In this document: positions 8,684 through 17,970 of the stretch, in pieces
Position numbering within the stretch: position 1 is the stretch's first letter
Layout: each line of letters begins with the position of its first letter
Origin: Peptoniphilus vaginalis
Lineage (GTDB): Bacteria > Bacillota > Clostridia > Tissierellales > Peptoniphilaceae
Direction of reading: 5' to 3'
Length of the DNA: 64,000 nt
NCBI RefSeq assembly: GCF_900176605.1
Contig: NZ_FXLP01000005.1
Location: 620,001 to 684,000, forward strand
Translations under genes and position numbers: made by a program
Notes under the pieces: model-generated
Seen by the model: only the letters and a program-made list of their open reading frames with translations
What the model was told of the DNA's origin: nothing
Database searches by the model: none

Positions 8684-9234
8684 CTCGTCACCTTCTTCTC
8701 AATTAAGTAAACAATGGGTGGATTGTGTTTTTGATTATAAAATTCTCTCTTCTCAACCTTAAAGATTTTTTGATCAAGAGACTTTAAGAACTCATCCACA
8801 CCCTCTCTTTCTTCAAGAGAGTTTTCGTGACCCAGGTATGAAACCACAATTATTATTCCAGCTTCATTTATTTTTTCTGTGGCCTTCTTCAAGGACTCAA
8901 GAGTAGACTCTCTTAAAGTTGTAACCTTTTTATCAGATCCTGGTAAAAAACCGAGATTATAAATCACAAGATCAAAATTTTTAAGCCTATCAATATTTGC
9001 GTGAGAATCCAAAAATAATTCATAATTGTCATAATCTTCTAATAAGATCCTTGCCTTATTGATAGCCTCTTCTTGAACGTCAAATCCATAGACAAAACCA
9101 TCTTTGCCAACAGCCTTTAATAGTTTTAGAGTGTCATTGCCCTTGCCCACAGTTGCATCAACTGCAATTTTCCCTAAAAAATTATGAGATAGGGCTTCAT
9201 CCACTATCTCAAAATACTTTTCCTTTACTATCAT
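8680..9234 (-). CDS. mnmM: tRNA mnm5U34 methyltransferase MnmM (YtqB type)
   Basis: A 184-residue class I SAM-dependent methyltransferase of the family formerly called putative rRNA methylase (YtqB). Known members convert nm5U34 to mnm5U34 in tRNA. Visible motifs: AVDATVGKGNDTLKLL (SAM motif I), VYGFDVQEEA (motif II acidic residue), DLVIYNLGFLPGSDK (the family NLGxLPG(S/G)DK signature) and the C-terminal NPPIVYLIEKK. It overlaps rluB at its 5' end and the flavoprotein gene at its 3' end by four bases each, so the three are translated from one message. Confidence 0.87.
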   Translation of the reverse strand: MIVKEKYFEIVDEALSHNFLGKIAVDATVGKGNDTLKLLKAVGKDGFVYGFDVQEEAINKARILLEDYDNYELFLDSHANIDRLKNFDLVIYNLGFLPGSDKKVTTLRESTLESLKKATEKINEAGIIIVVSYLGHENSLEEREGVDEFLKSLDQKIFKVEKREFYNQKHNPPIVYLIEKKVTR

Positions 9235-9938
9235 TTTAATCCCTTTAGATACTTAACTTCTTTTTCACTAAGATATCTGTAGTTCCCTGGTTCAAGGTCT
9301 AGAAGTTGAATTTCTCCCATAGAAATTCTCTTTAACTTCTTAACCTTGTGGCCAATGTAATCAAACATCCTCTTCACTTGATGGTTTTGTCCCTCAAAAA
9401 TTTCAATTTCAAGAATAGAATCTTGCTTAAAGGATTTTAAAATTTTCACATTTGCTGGAGAAGTTTTTAGGTCCCTAATGTTAAGTCCCTCTCTCAAGAG
9501 AGAAAGTTCATGAGCATTGGGAGTTCCATCAACTGTTACAATATATTTTTTGCCAATTTTATATCTTGGGTGCATCATAATATTTGCAAGTTGGCCATCA
9601 TTTGTAAGAAAGACTAGACCAGTTGTGTCAATGTCAAGTCTTCCCACTGGATAAACTCTGTAGTCATCTGGCACAAGGTCTGTCACAGTTGGTCTGTCCT
9701 TTTCATCAGATGCAGATGTTACAACTCCAATAGGTTTATTTAAAATCATATAAACTTTTTTGCCTTCAAGTGTTAGCCTTTTTCCATCAAGGTAAACCCT
9801 GTCCACATTGGGATCAATCTTTGTTCCAAGTTCTGTCACTACTTCGTCGTTAACCTTAACAAGTCCTTCCTTTATAAACTCTTCGCACTTTCTTCTCGAT
9901 GCAGCTCCACAGTGAGCCATGTATTTTTGTAATCTCAA
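9231..9938 (-). CDS. rluB: Pseudouridine synthase RluB (23S rRNA U2605 type)
   Basis: A 235-residue RsuA/RluB-family pseudouridine synthase that modifies 23S rRNA. Residues 1-60 form an S4 RNA-binding domain (MRLQKYMAHCGAASRRKCEEF), followed by the catalytic GRLDIDTTGLVFLTNDG motif with the nucleophilic aspartate, and the C-terminal EGQNHQVKRMF motif. In Firmicutes this gene almost always follows scpAB, as it does here; start and stop codons overlap both neighbours by four bases. Confidence 0.94.
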   Translation of the reverse strand: MRLQKYMAHCGAASRRKCEEFIKEGLVKVNDEVVTELGTKIDPNVDRVYLDGKRLTLEGKKVYMILNKPIGVVTSASDEKDRPTVTDLVPDDYRVYPVGRLDIDTTGLVFLTNDGQLANIMMHPRYKIGKKYIVTVDGTPNAHELSLLREGLNIRDLKTSPANVKILKSFKQDSILEIEIFEGQNHQVKRMFDYIGHKVKKLKRISMGEIQLLDLEPGNYRYLSEKEVKYLKGLK

Positions 9939-10462
9939 TTAGATTCCTCCTCTAATTCCTTCAAGTCAGGTAGCTCTTCCAAGTTTTCCATTCCAAATTT
10001 TTGTAAAAATTTTTCTGTTGTGGAATAAAGATTAGGATGACCAATCCTATCTAGCTTTCCAGAAACTTCTATTAAATCAAAATCCAAAAGTCCCTTAATA
10101 GTTGAGTCGCAATTAACTCCTCTTAGTTCTTCTACCTCTAACTTTGTCACTGGCTGCTTGTAGGCAATTATAGAAAGAGTTTCAAGGGCAGGCTTCGAAA
10201 GATTTTTTTCATTTTTTTCTTGAATTAAATTTTTTAAATAGGGTTCATTTTCTTGCTTAGTCCCAAGTTGAAACTTACCATCAACTTCCCTAAGCCTTAG
10301 TCCTGATGTTTCGTTTTTATAGTTTTCCTTCATCTCCAAAAGAATCTCTCTTGCGTAGTCTTTCCTGAGTTCTAAGGTAGATGCAAGATCCTCTAAGCTT
10401 ATGGGGTCGCCCCAGATAAAAAGTATTGATTCAATTATTGATTTCAGCTTGTTCCTGTCCAT
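9935..10462 (-). CDS. scpB: Segregation and condensation protein B
   Basis: ScpB is the winged-helix kleisin-associated subunit (kite protein) of the SMC-ScpAB condensin. At 175 residues it is of ordinary length and starts with the typical MDRNKLKSIIESILFIWGDP sequence; further on RALETL-like KPALETLSIIAYKQPVTK and the VEELRGVNCDS segment are family hallmarks. The gene overlaps scpA by 32 bases, which forces tight translational coupling and fits the fixed ScpA:ScpB stoichiometry. Confidence 0.95.
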   Translation of the reverse strand: MDRNKLKSIIESILFIWGDPISLEDLASTLELRKDYAREILLEMKENYKNETSGLRLREVDGKFQLGTKQENEPYLKNLIQEKNEKNLSKPALETLSIIAYKQPVTKLEVEELRGVNCDSTIKGLLDFDLIEVSGKLDRIGHPNLYSTTEKFLQKFGMENLEELPDLKELEEESN

Positions 10463-11177
10463 TGTATTCTCTCTCTTTAATTAAAATATCTGCAAAGTTA
10501 TCACTTTGCTCTGCATAAATATACTCATTCTTAATAAGTTCCAACATACCCAAAAAATAAGTTATGACGTCCACCTTGTAAACTATGTCCACAAGTAAGT
10601 CGCTAAATTTAATTTCCTTATTCTTGTGAAGAGCAAGTTTAATCTTTCTGGCCGCATCTTCAACCTTGAAGTACTCCCTTTCAATCCCAACAACCTCCTT
10701 GTCCTTGTATCTTTTTAAGATGTTAAAAAAAGCAAGCGAAAGTTTGTCCACGTTAGAATCCTTTAAGAAGTCCATCTCGCTCATAGAAAAAATTTCTGTC
10801 CTAAGCTTGTAAAAGGACTTAGACTCATACTCTTCTTGAACTTTTAAAATTTCTGAAGCTTCCTTATACCTCTTATACTCCAAGAGACTTTCCACCAAGT
10901 CCTGTCTTGGGTCTTCTTCCTCTTCTCCATCTTCATCAAAGTCTTCCTTCTTAGGTAACAGCATCTTAGACTTTATCTCTAAAAGAGTTGAGGCCATTAA
11001 AATAAAATCCGATGTGAGAGTTAGGTTTAACTTCTTCATATTCTCAATGTATTTTAAAAATTCTTCAGTAATTTTAAAAATTGGTATGTCGTAAATATCT
11101 ATTTCATTTTCTTTTATTAAATCTAAAAGAAGATCCATTGGACCTTCATAAGTTTTTAAAACAATATTGTATTCCAT
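10431..11177 (-). CDS. scpA: Segregation and condensation protein A
   Basis: ScpA is the kleisin that closes the SMC ring and recruits ScpB. The 248-residue protein begins with YNIVLKTYEGPMDLLLDLI, the conserved kleisin N-terminus, followed by DFILMASTLLEIKSKMLLPK; an acidic linker (EDFDEDGEEEED) and a C-terminal winged helix (SFSDLL-like KFSDLLVDI). It overlaps both the M50 protease gene (22 bases) and scpB (32 bases). Confidence 0.94.
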   Translation of the reverse strand: MEYNIVLKTYEGPMDLLLDLIKENEIDIYDIPIFKITEEFLKYIENMKKLNLTLTSDFILMASTLLEIKSKMLLPKKEDFDEDGEEEEDPRQDLVESLLEYKRYKEASEILKVQEEYESKSFYKLRTEIFSMSEMDFLKDSNVDKLSLAFFNILKRYKDKEVVGIEREYFKVEDAARKIKLALHKNKEIKFSDLLVDIVYKVDVITYFLGMLELIKNEYIYAEQSDNFADILIKEREYNGQEQAEINN

Positions 11178-11788
11178 AAATTAATTCCCAAAGAAATAAT
11201 TCCATTGATTATTCCATAGACAATTGGCCCAATAAATTTGTCAACAAGTCCAGAAAAAATCATTATAACTAATACAAAGTAAAAATATTTTTCGTACTTA
11301 TAAAACTTGTATTCCAAATTTTCTGGCAAGAATGTCGCCAAGACCTTTGACCCATCAAGTGGTGGAAGGGGCACAAGGTTAAATACGCCAAGCATAATAT
11401 TGTACCAAAAGATTGATGTGAAAAGTGGCACCAAGGCAGATGACTTGTAATTTAAGTAAACTAAAATTATCCCAGATATAAGTCCAAGAACAAAGTTAGT
11501 AAAGACTCCTGCAAGAGAAACTAAAAGTGATGCAACTTTTCTATTCCCCTTAAACCTATAGGGATTAATAGGAACAGCCTTTGCCCAACCAAATCTAAAA
11601 ATAACCATAGAAATTAAACCCACAGGGTCAATGTGATGTAGTGGGTTTAAGCTAAGTCTTCCGTCATCCTTTGCAGTTGTATCTCCACAGAGATATGCCA
11701 CATAACCGTGAGCTATCTCGTGAGGAATTATTGCCACCATTAGGGCGACAATGTTTATTAATATTGATACAATATCTAAGTTATCCAT
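11156..11788 (-). CDS. Site-2 protease family (M50) zinc metallopeptidase
   Basis: A 210-residue integral membrane metalloprotease. The zinc motif HEIAH is at the N-terminal end in IIPHEIAHGYVAYLCGD, and the third ligand motif is NLVPLPPLDGSKV; about five hydrophobic segments are visible. Small M50 proteases of this type regularly sit beside scpAB in Firmicutes; their substrate is unknown. A TTG at 11797 could extend the protein by three residues, but the ATG at 11788 has the better spacing to a GAAGAG ribosome binding site and lies just after the stop of the nucleoside phosphorylase gene. Confidence 0.9.
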   Translation of the reverse strand: MDNLDIVSILINIVALMVAIIPHEIAHGYVAYLCGDTTAKDDGRLSLNPLHHIDPVGLISMVIFRFGWAKAVPINPYRFKGNRKVASLLVSLAGVFTNFVLGLISGIILVYLNYKSSALVPLFTSIFWYNIMLGVFNLVPLPPLDGSKVLATFLPENLEYKFYKYEKYFYFVLVIMIFSGLVDKFIGPIVYGIINGIISLGINLWNTILF

Positions 11789-11789
11789 C

Positions 11790-13091
11790 TCAATCAATCT
11801 CTTCTATAACTAATTTATAATCTTCCTTCTTATCGGAAAAAGCATAGGCAGACTTTATTCTTTGGATTGCTCCCTCAACTTCATTTTCTTTTTCAGTGTA
11901 AATTGTAGCAAGCTTGTCGCTCTTTTCTACAAGGTCGCCAATTTTTTTGTGAAGATATATTCCTGCAGATAAATCAAGGACATCACCTTTTTTATGTCTG
12001 CCAGCTCCCAAGTCTCTTGACGCAATTCCAATCTCAATTGCCTCAATGGATTTTACGTAGCCAGACTCTTCAGCATAAATTTCTCTTACTATTGAAGATT
12101 TTTTAAACTTGTCTGTGTCATCAATATAAGTCTTGTCTCCACCTTGTAGCTCAACCATTTCTTTGAACTTTTCAATAGCAGATCCGTCACTTATTTTTCC
12201 TTCAAGAACTTTTATTGCTTCATCTTCAGAAGATGAAATGCCTTCCATTAGCATTAGCTTTGCACCAATCCTTAGGGCAATGTCCTTTAAGTGACCTTCC
12301 TTCTTGCCCTTTAAGATGTTTATTGCCTCAATAACTTCTAGGCTATTGCCAATTGCATCACCAAGAGGCTCTTCCATGCTAGTGATAATTGCCTTAGTGT
12401 TTCTTCCAAATTTTTTACCAAGTTCAACCATTAGCTTTGATAGTTCTACTGCTGATGGAACGTCCTTCATAAAGGCACCATTGCCAACCTTGACATCAAG
12501 AACTAAGGCGTCTGTTCCCAATGCAATTTTCTTTGAAAGGATTGAGGATGCTATTAAGCTAACATTATCAACAGTTGCTGTTGCATCTCTTAGGGCATAT
12601 AAAAGCTTATCTGCTGGAACAATATTTTCTGTTTGACCAATTACTGCAATATTAGATTTTTTTAAGATTTCAATAAAATCTCTTCCGCCAATATTTATGT
12701 TAAAGCCAGGAATGGCTTCTAACTTGTCAAGAGTTCCTCCTGTGTGGCCAAGTCCCCTTCCACTCATCTTGGCAAAAACAAGACCTACTGATGCAAGTAG
12801 GGGACCAAGAACAAGGGTAACTGTGTCGCCAACTCCACCTGTTGAGTGCTTGTCAACTTTTGATCCAGGGACTTCTGATAAGTCAACAGTTTCTCCTGAG
12901 TCAATCATTGCCTTTGTAAGATAGTAAGTTTCATCTAGGTTTAACTTATTAAAATAAATTGCCATTAAGAAGGCAGAAACTTGGTAGTCAGGAATTTCTC
13001 CCTTGACATAATTTTCTATAAAAAATTCTATTTCACTTTGACTTAAAACTTTATTTTCTTTTTTCTTTTGAATAATATCTAAAAAATTCAT
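11790..13091 (-). CDS. pdp: Pyrimidine-nucleoside phosphorylase
   Basis: A 433-residue thymidine/pyrimidine-nucleoside phosphorylase that splits uridine, thymidine and deoxyuridine with phosphate. The family signature SGRGLGHTGGTLDKLEAIPG is present near residue 108, with KVDKHSTGGVGDT (phosphate site) and KIALGTDALVLDVKVGNGAFMK. The C-terminal domain has the AGRHKKGD loop. Its ATG overlaps the stop of the purine nucleoside phosphorylase gene by one base, so the pair provides purine and pyrimidine nucleoside salvage. Confidence 0.95.
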   Translation of the reverse strand: MNFLDIIQKKKENKVLSQSEIEFFIENYVKGEIPDYQVSAFLMAIYFNKLNLDETYYLTKAMIDSGETVDLSEVPGSKVDKHSTGGVGDTVTLVLGPLLASVGLVFAKMSGRGLGHTGGTLDKLEAIPGFNINIGGRDFIEILKKSNIAVIGQTENIVPADKLLYALRDATATVDNVSLIASSILSKKIALGTDALVLDVKVGNGAFMKDVPSAVELSKLMVELGKKFGRNTKAIITSMEEPLGDAIGNSLEVIEAINILKGKKEGHLKDIALRIGAKLMLMEGISSSEDEAIKVLEGKISDGSAIEKFKEMVELQGGDKTYIDDTDKFKKSSIVREIYAEESGYVKSIEAIEIGIASRDLGAGRHKKGDVLDLSAGIYLHKKIGDLVEKSDKLATIYTEKENEVEGAIQRIKSAYAFSDKKEDYKLVIEEID

Positions 13092-13891
13092 TAAATTTCC
13101 TCAATTATCTCTTTTAATAATTCTTTAAACTTACCTGCAACTTCTTTTCCAACTTCTACAACTTCTGTGTGATCAAGTGGCGTGTCAAGAATACCTGTAG
13201 ACATATTAGTTATCGTTGAAATACCTAAAATCTTTAGGCCCCTGTGTCTTGCAATAATTGCTTCAGGAACTGTACTCATACCAACAGCATCTGCTCCAAG
13301 GATTCTTGCCATCCTTACTTCAGCTGCAGTTTCATAAGAAGGTCCAGTGAAGTACATGTAAACTCCCTCTTTAATGTCGATGCCTAGTTTTTTTGCAGAA
13401 TTTTCTGCTACTTCAACAAGTTCTTTGTTGTAAAGGTCTGTCATGTCAGGGAATCTTGGTCCAAGGTCTTCATCGTTAGGTCCAATAAGTGGATTCTTGC
13501 CCATTAGGTTGATGTGGTCAGTAATAATCATAAGGTCAGCTGGTTCAAAGTCAGTGTTAACTCCACCTGCTGCATTCGTTAGAATTATAGTTTTAATTCC
13601 TAGACCTGCAAGAACTTCTATTGGATAAACTACTTCCTTGATGTCGTAGCCTTCGTAATAGTGAATCCTTCCCTTCATTACGCAAACTTCTTTAGAATTT
13701 ATTTGACCAAAAATTAATTTTCCATCGTGTCCCTTAACTGTAGAAACTGGAAAGCCGGGAATTTCTTTGTAAGGAATTTCAATTTTATCTTCAATGGCAT
13801 CGGCAAAGTCGCCTAGGCCTGATCCAAGTACAATACCAATCTCAAGTTGGTTTTTAATTTTTTCTTTTATATAATCAATTGATTTATTCAT
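13091..13891 (-). CDS. punA: Purine-nucleoside phosphorylase (trimeric, PNP type I)
   Basis: A 266-residue enzyme that cleaves inosine and guanosine with phosphate. Recognisable motifs are IGIVLGSGLGDFAD (phosphate binding), GHDGKLIFGQI, GRIHYYEGY, the ILTNAAGGVN segment and GPSYETAAEVRMAR with the substrate-binding glutamate. The frame is open up to 13933, but the ATG at 13891 directly follows GGAGGAATA and gives the normal family length. It overlaps the Nudix gene by eight bases and touches the pyrimidine phosphorylase gene (TAATG). Confidence 0.94.
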   Translation of the reverse strand: MNKSIDYIKEKIKNQLEIGIVLGSGLGDFADAIEDKIEIPYKEIPGFPVSTVKGHDGKLIFGQINSKEVCVMKGRIHYYEGYDIKEVVYPIEVLAGLGIKTIILTNAAGGVNTDFEPADLMIITDHINLMGKNPLIGPNDEDLGPRFPDMTDLYNKELVEVAENSAKKLGIDIKEGVYMYFTGPSYETAAEVRMARILGADAVGMSTVPEAIIARHRGLKILGISTITNMSTGILDTPLDHTEVVEVGKEVAGKFKELLKEIIEEI

Positions 13892-14435
13892 TATTCCTCC
13901 TAAAGTTATTGTAGTAAAGAATACCTGCCACACTCTTTGAGTCGTTTATCTCTCCTAAGTTAACAAGCTTAAGAGCTTCATTAAATTTTATCTTTTCAAC
14001 AGAAAGGTGTTCAAACTCATCAAGGTCTTGGTCACCAAGACTTAAGTCCTCTGCATAAAAAATAAATAATTTTTCATTAGTAAAACCTGGTGAAGAATAA
14101 ATTTCTGCAAGGTAGTCAGACTTCTTAGCCTCATAACCAGTTTCTTCTTTGAGTTCTCTTAAGGCAGCCCTTTGAGGTTCCTCTCCAAAGTCAACCATTC
14201 CAGCTGGTATCTCATAGATTTCTTTGTCAATGGCCTTCCTATATTGTTTTATAAGAATAATTTCATCTTCTTCAGTTATGGCAACTATACCTACAGATGG
14301 ATGCCTTTCCACTATCTCTCTCTTAGTGTACTTTTGTCCCTCCATCTCAACAGTATCAACCCTTAGTTGCAGGACCTTACCGTCAAAAATCTTTGTCGAT
14401 TTCATAGTTCTTTCTTCATAATTTGTATTTGTCAT
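13884..14435 (-). CDS. nudF: ADP-ribose pyrophosphatase (Nudix hydrolase)
   Basis: A 183-residue Nudix hydrolase of the ADP-ribose pyrophosphatase type. The complete Nudix box is visible: GMVDFGEEPQRAALRELKEETGYEA, of which the key residues are G-x5-E-x7-RELxEExG near residues 78-100. The N-terminal half has the family beta strands (KIFDGKVLQLRVDTVEMEG) and the IVERHPSVGIVAI segment. In Clostridia this gene often lies between recN and nucleoside phosphorylase genes, fitting a role in recycling ADP-ribose. The start codon lies one base downstream of the recN stop region, so coupling is likely. Confidence 0.92.
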   Translation of the reverse strand: MTNTNYEERTMKSTKIFDGKVLQLRVDTVEMEGQKYTKREIVERHPSVGIVAITEEDEIILIKQYRKAIDKEIYEIPAGMVDFGEEPQRAALRELKEETGYEAKKSDYLAEIYSSPGFTNEKLFIFYAEDLSLGDQDLDEFEHLSVEKIKFNEALKLVNLGEINDSKSVAGILYYNNFRRNNE

Positions 14436-16097
14436 TTAATCACCAATCATTTCCTTTGCAGTCTCAATTGCAATTTCACTTACATTCAATCCGCCAATTA
14501 ATCTTGCCACTTCATTAACTCTCTCGTCGTAGTTTAATTTGTCAATTGTAGAAATTGTACTGTTGTTAACCACATCTTTTTTTATTGCAAAGTGCGTGTC
14601 CGCAAGGGCAACAATTTGTGGCAAGTGAGAAATTACTATAACTTGTCTATCCTTTGAAACTTCTTTTATCTTATTGCCAACTATTTGGGCAGTCTTTCCA
14701 CTTATACCCGTATCTATTTCATCAAAGACAAGAGTTGGGATGTTGTCCTTTTCTGCAATTATTGACTTAAAGCCAAGCATAATTCTTGACATTTCACCAC
14801 CAGATGCAACCTTTGCCATTGGCATAAGGTCTTGACCTAAGTTTGGTGCAATTAAGAATTCAATCTTGTCAATTCCATCAAAGGAAAGTTCTTTCTCTTT
14901 TATTTCAATTTTAAATTTTGCGTCTTTTATATTTAACTTGTTGATCTCTTCTTCAACTTTTTTCTCAAGAATTTCTGAAGTCTTCTTCCTGTTCTTACTA
15001 ATCTTCTCTGCAAGGACTAAGGCTTCAGCTTCTTTCTCTTCAATTTTCTTTAAGAGTTTATTTAAATTGTCTTCAAAGTTTTGTAAAAACCTAAGCCTTT
15101 CACTAATCTCTTCGTAAAAAGAATTTATAACCTTTACATTGTTTCCATACTTTAGTTTTAAATTGTTAACAAGGTCTATTCTTTCCCTTAAAAATTGAAG
15201 CCTTTCTTCATCAATTTCACTAGAGTTCACATACCTATCAAGGTCCTTAGCAATATCAGAAATCCTAAATCTTATGTCCTCTAAGTTTTCTTCGACTTCC
15301 TTTAGGTCCTTGTTGTATCTTGTTACTTCAACTACATTTGCAATTACTTTGTCTAAGATGTCTTCAAGAGAAGACGTTTCGTAACCCTCATTGATTAAGG
15401 ACTTGGCCTCAGATAATTTTATCAAAGTGTCTGTCATATTGTTAAGGACGTTGAAGTCGTCATAGAGTTCTTCGTCGTCATAGTCACTTAGACCTGCGTC
15501 TTCAATTTCTTTTATTTGGTATTCAAGAAGGTCTATCTCCCTGTCCTTATTTTGTTCCATAGTAGACTTGTCATGATACTCATTTTTTAAATAATTTATC
15601 TCATGCACAAGGTCCTTTAAATTTCCAAGAAGTTCTCCTTGATCTTTACCAGAAAAGTCATCTATTAACCTTAACTGGTTCTTGTTGTCCATAAGGGAGA
15701 TGGATTCATGCTGAGCAAAAATATCGATGAGGTGACTTGAAATTTTTGACAGGATTTGCGATGTCACTGTCCTGTTGTTGACTCTTGTAATAGTTGGCCC
15801 CTTTTCACGAATTTCCTTTGAGACAACTACTAGGTCACCAGACTCGATGCCATACTCAAGAAGAAGATCCTTGGTTTCCTTGTCATAAGAAGAAAAAACA
15901 GCCTCAATAAAGGCCCTGTCCTTCCCCTTTTTTATAATGTCCTTGTTGGCCCTTTGACCAAGAACAAGTCCAAGGGAATCTATGATTATTGACTTACCAG
16001 AACCTGTCTCTCCAGTTAAGACATTAAGACCAGGTTCAAATTCAATTTTCATATTTTCAATTATTGCAAAATTTTCGATATTTAACTCTAAAAGCAT
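14436..16097 (-). CDS. recN: DNA repair protein RecN
   Basis: RecN is an SMC-like ATPase recruited early to double-strand breaks. The 553-residue protein has the Walker A GETGSGKSIIID at residues 30-41, a long central coiled coil (about 150-370), the ABC signature VASGGEMSRIMLG and the Walker B segment TLVFDEIDTGISG near the end, followed by the H-loop VISHLPQ. The gene sits between tlyA and nudF, spacing seven bases from tlyA, an order conserved in Firmicutes. Confidence 0.95.
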   Translation of the reverse strand: MLLELNIENFAIIENMKIEFEPGLNVLTGETGSGKSIIIDSLGLVLGQRANKDIIKKGKDRAFIEAVFSSYDKETKDLLLEYGIESGDLVVVSKEIREKGPTITRVNNRTVTSQILSKISSHLIDIFAQHESISLMDNKNQLRLIDDFSGKDQGELLGNLKDLVHEINYLKNEYHDKSTMEQNKDREIDLLEYQIKEIEDAGLSDYDDEELYDDFNVLNNMTDTLIKLSEAKSLINEGYETSSLEDILDKVIANVVEVTRYNKDLKEVEENLEDIRFRISDIAKDLDRYVNSSEIDEERLQFLRERIDLVNNLKLKYGNNVKVINSFYEEISERLRFLQNFEDNLNKLLKKIEEKEAEALVLAEKISKNRKKTSEILEKKVEEEINKLNIKDAKFKIEIKEKELSFDGIDKIEFLIAPNLGQDLMPMAKVASGGEMSRIMLGFKSIIAEKDNIPTLVFDEIDTGISGKTAQIVGNKIKEVSKDRQVIVISHLPQIVALADTHFAIKKDVVNNSTISTIDKLNYDERVNEVARLIGGLNVSEIAIETAKEMIGD

Positions 16098-16104
16098 ATT
16101 TCAC

Positions 16105-16905
16105 CTAATCACTTAAATTTTCATAAGCCTTTTCTACAATTTCCTTGGCATCAAAATTCCCAGAAGCTTCTCCATAATTTGACAAGTAAATTAAAAATTC
16201 TATATTGCCACTTGTCCCCTTAATTGGAGAATTTGTAAGGGCCTTGATATTTAATCCTAGCTCTCCTGCAAGGTCAATTATTTTTTCTATAACTTCAATA
16301 TGTACTTTTTTCTCCCTTACAATTCCACCCTTGCCAACTTTTCCCTTGCCAGCTTCAAATTGGGGCTTAACAAGAGCGACAATCTCACCTCGATCTCCCA
16401 AGATGTCCTTGGCAACTGGAAGAACGAGTTCAAGTGAAATAAAGGAAACGTCAATAGAGATAAAAGAAACATCTTCTTCTATTATGTCCTTATCAAAATA
16501 TCTTATGTTGGTCCTCTCAAGAGAGACAACTCTCTCGTCCATCCTTAGCTTGTAGTCAAGTTGATTGTATCCAACATCTATGGCATAAACTTTTTTTGCC
16601 CCATGCTTTAACATACAGTGAGTAAAGCCTCCAGTTGAAGCTCCAATGTCAAGGCAAACTGCATCTTTAAGATCAATTTCATAGTCATGGATCATCTTTT
16701 CAAGCTTGTGACCACCACGAGATACAAAGGAATCTTCAAGGCCCTTTATGTAGATTTTTTCATCTTCCTTTAGTTGGGTTCCTGGTTTATCCACCCTGTC
16801 TGTCCCTATAAAAACCTTGCCTTCCATTATTAGCCTCTTGGCCTTTTCCCTTGAATCAATTAGACCCTTTTCGACTAATAATACATCTGCTCGCTTTTTT
16901 GCCAT
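16105..16905 (-). CDS. tlyA: TlyA-family rRNA 2'-O-methyltransferase
   Basis: A 266-residue TlyA/YqxC-type rRNA methyltransferase; the mycobacterial enzyme methylates 16S C1409 and 23S C1920. Residues 1-60 form an S4 domain (KRADVLLVEKGLIDSREKAK), followed by a FtsJ-like SAM domain with LDIGASTGGFTHCML (motif I), YAIDVGYNQLDYKLR and the catalytic-lysine region ALVKPQFEAGK. It starts one base after the ispA stop overlap (shared base at 16905) and lies before recN, a standard Firmicutes order (xseA-xseB-ispA-tlyA-recN). Confidence 0.93.
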   Translation of the reverse strand: MAKKRADVLLVEKGLIDSREKAKRLIMEGKVFIGTDRVDKPGTQLKEDEKIYIKGLEDSFVSRGGHKLEKMIHDYEIDLKDAVCLDIGASTGGFTHCMLKHGAKKVYAIDVGYNQLDYKLRMDERVVSLERTNIRYFDKDIIEEDVSFISIDVSFISLELVLPVAKDILGDRGEIVALVKPQFEAGKGKVGKGGIVREKKVHIEVIEKIIDLAGELGLNIKALTNSPIKGTSGNIEFLIYLSNYGEASGNFDAKEIVEKAYENLSD

Positions 16906-17762
16906 TACCTACTCCTATTTACTAGCTTTGCTGCAAAAGTCTTCAATGCATCATCCTTAAGTTCAAGGCCTTCAAGTGCTTCATAGGCGACATTTGTTAG
17001 GTCGATAACTTCATTTTTAAGGTCTTCCTTGTCCTTAAAGACAAGCATATTGATCTCTCCGCTGTCAGGATCCTTTTCTTCATCTAAGAGGTCATCTTCA
17101 AATTGATAGGCAACACCTATGGACTCGCCAAATCTTGCAAGCTTATTGATGTTGTCTGGGTCAAGACCTGCTATGATTCCACCAACTACAACAGAGGCCT
17201 TAATAAGGGCGCCAGTCTTTAGCTTGTACATATTTTCGCATTCATCTTCTGTGTAATCAGCAACATCCCTGCTTATATCAATTGTTTGACCACCAATCAT
17301 TCCATTTACACCTGAGGCATTGTAGATGTATTTCATTGCCCTCATGGCACGCTTTAGGTCCTCAGAATCCTCGATGTTTTCAATGTGTCTTAAAAGAATT
17401 TCCATAGACATATTTAAGAGCCCATCTCCTGCTAGGATTGCAATTCCCTCAGAGTAAACCTTGTGGTTTGTTGGTTTTTCTCTTCTAAAGTCATCGTCAT
17501 CCATGGCTGGTAGGTCGTCGTGAATAAGTGAATAAGTATGTATCATTTCAATTGCAGCTGCAAAGGGAAGAATCTTGTCTAAAGAATCTTCAGAAAATTC
17601 ACAAAAAGTTATAAGAGAAAGAAGGGGTCTTATCCTCTTACCACCAGAAAACAAGGAGTACTTCATAGAGTCAATAACCTTATGTTGTGGGCTGTTGTCA
17701 TACTCAAGTAAGGAGCTCAAATAATTATTAAATTTTTCTAGTAAATTATCTAAATCTCTCAT
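16905..17762 (-). CDS. ispA: Short-chain polyprenyl diphosphate synthase (farnesyl/geranyl diphosphate synthase)
   Basis: A 285-residue isoprenyl synthase, condensing IPP with allylic diphosphates. Both aspartate-rich motifs are visible: DDLPAMDDDDFRR (first, chain-length region) and FEDDLLDEEKD (second), plus GGKRIRPLL at the IPP site. The open frame continues to 17822, but the ATG at 17762, with a GAGG site nine bases upstream, gives the ordinary length and a 17-base overlap with xseB. Downstream of ispH in the same pathway, though in a different operon of this window. Confidence 0.93.
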   Translation of the reverse strand: MRDLDNLLEKFNNYLSSLLEYDNSPQHKVIDSMKYSLFSGGKRIRPLLSLITFCEFSEDSLDKILPFAAAIEMIHTYSLIHDDLPAMDDDDFRREKPTNHKVYSEGIAILAGDGLLNMSMEILLRHIENIEDSEDLKRAMRAMKYIYNASGVNGMIGGQTIDISRDVADYTEDECENMYKLKTGALIKASVVVGGIIAGLDPDNINKLARFGESIGVAYQFEDDLLDEEKDPDSGEINMLVFKDKEDLKNEVIDLTNVAYEALEGLELKDDALKTFAAKLVNRSR

Positions 17763-17970
17763 CTTTTTTGTCCTCAATAAACTCAGAATTTTCTTCTGCA
17801 ATAGTTTTAATCTTGCCCTCATAGGCCTTTAGGGTATTGTTCAAATACTTGTAAAGTTCAATCCCCTTTTCGTATTTTTTTATGGAATCTTCAAGACTAA
17901 TGTCCTTAGACTCAAGTTCCCTTATTATATTTTCAAGCTCCCTAAAGGAACTTTCATAATCTCTTTCCAT
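17746..17970 (-). CDS. xseB: Exodeoxyribonuclease VII small subunit
   Basis: A 74-residue XseB. It is a helical protein that binds XseA in several copies; the typical sequence SFRELENIIRELESKDISLEDSIKKYEKGIELYK is present (first part of the family hairpin). The gene immediately follows xseA and overlaps ispA by 17 bases. The last ten residues (DKKDERFR) are charged and poorly conserved. Confidence 0.93.
   Translation of the reverse strand: MERDYESSFRELENIIRELESKDISLEDSIKKYEKGIELYKYLNNTLKAYEGKIKTIAEENSEFIEDKKDERFR

Noticed and set aside
12304-12636. Plus-strand open frames opposite pdp, clpC, ispH and others
   Set aside because: They lie antisense to conserved genes, have no ribosome binding sites and encode no recognisable motifs; they reflect codon bias of the real genes.
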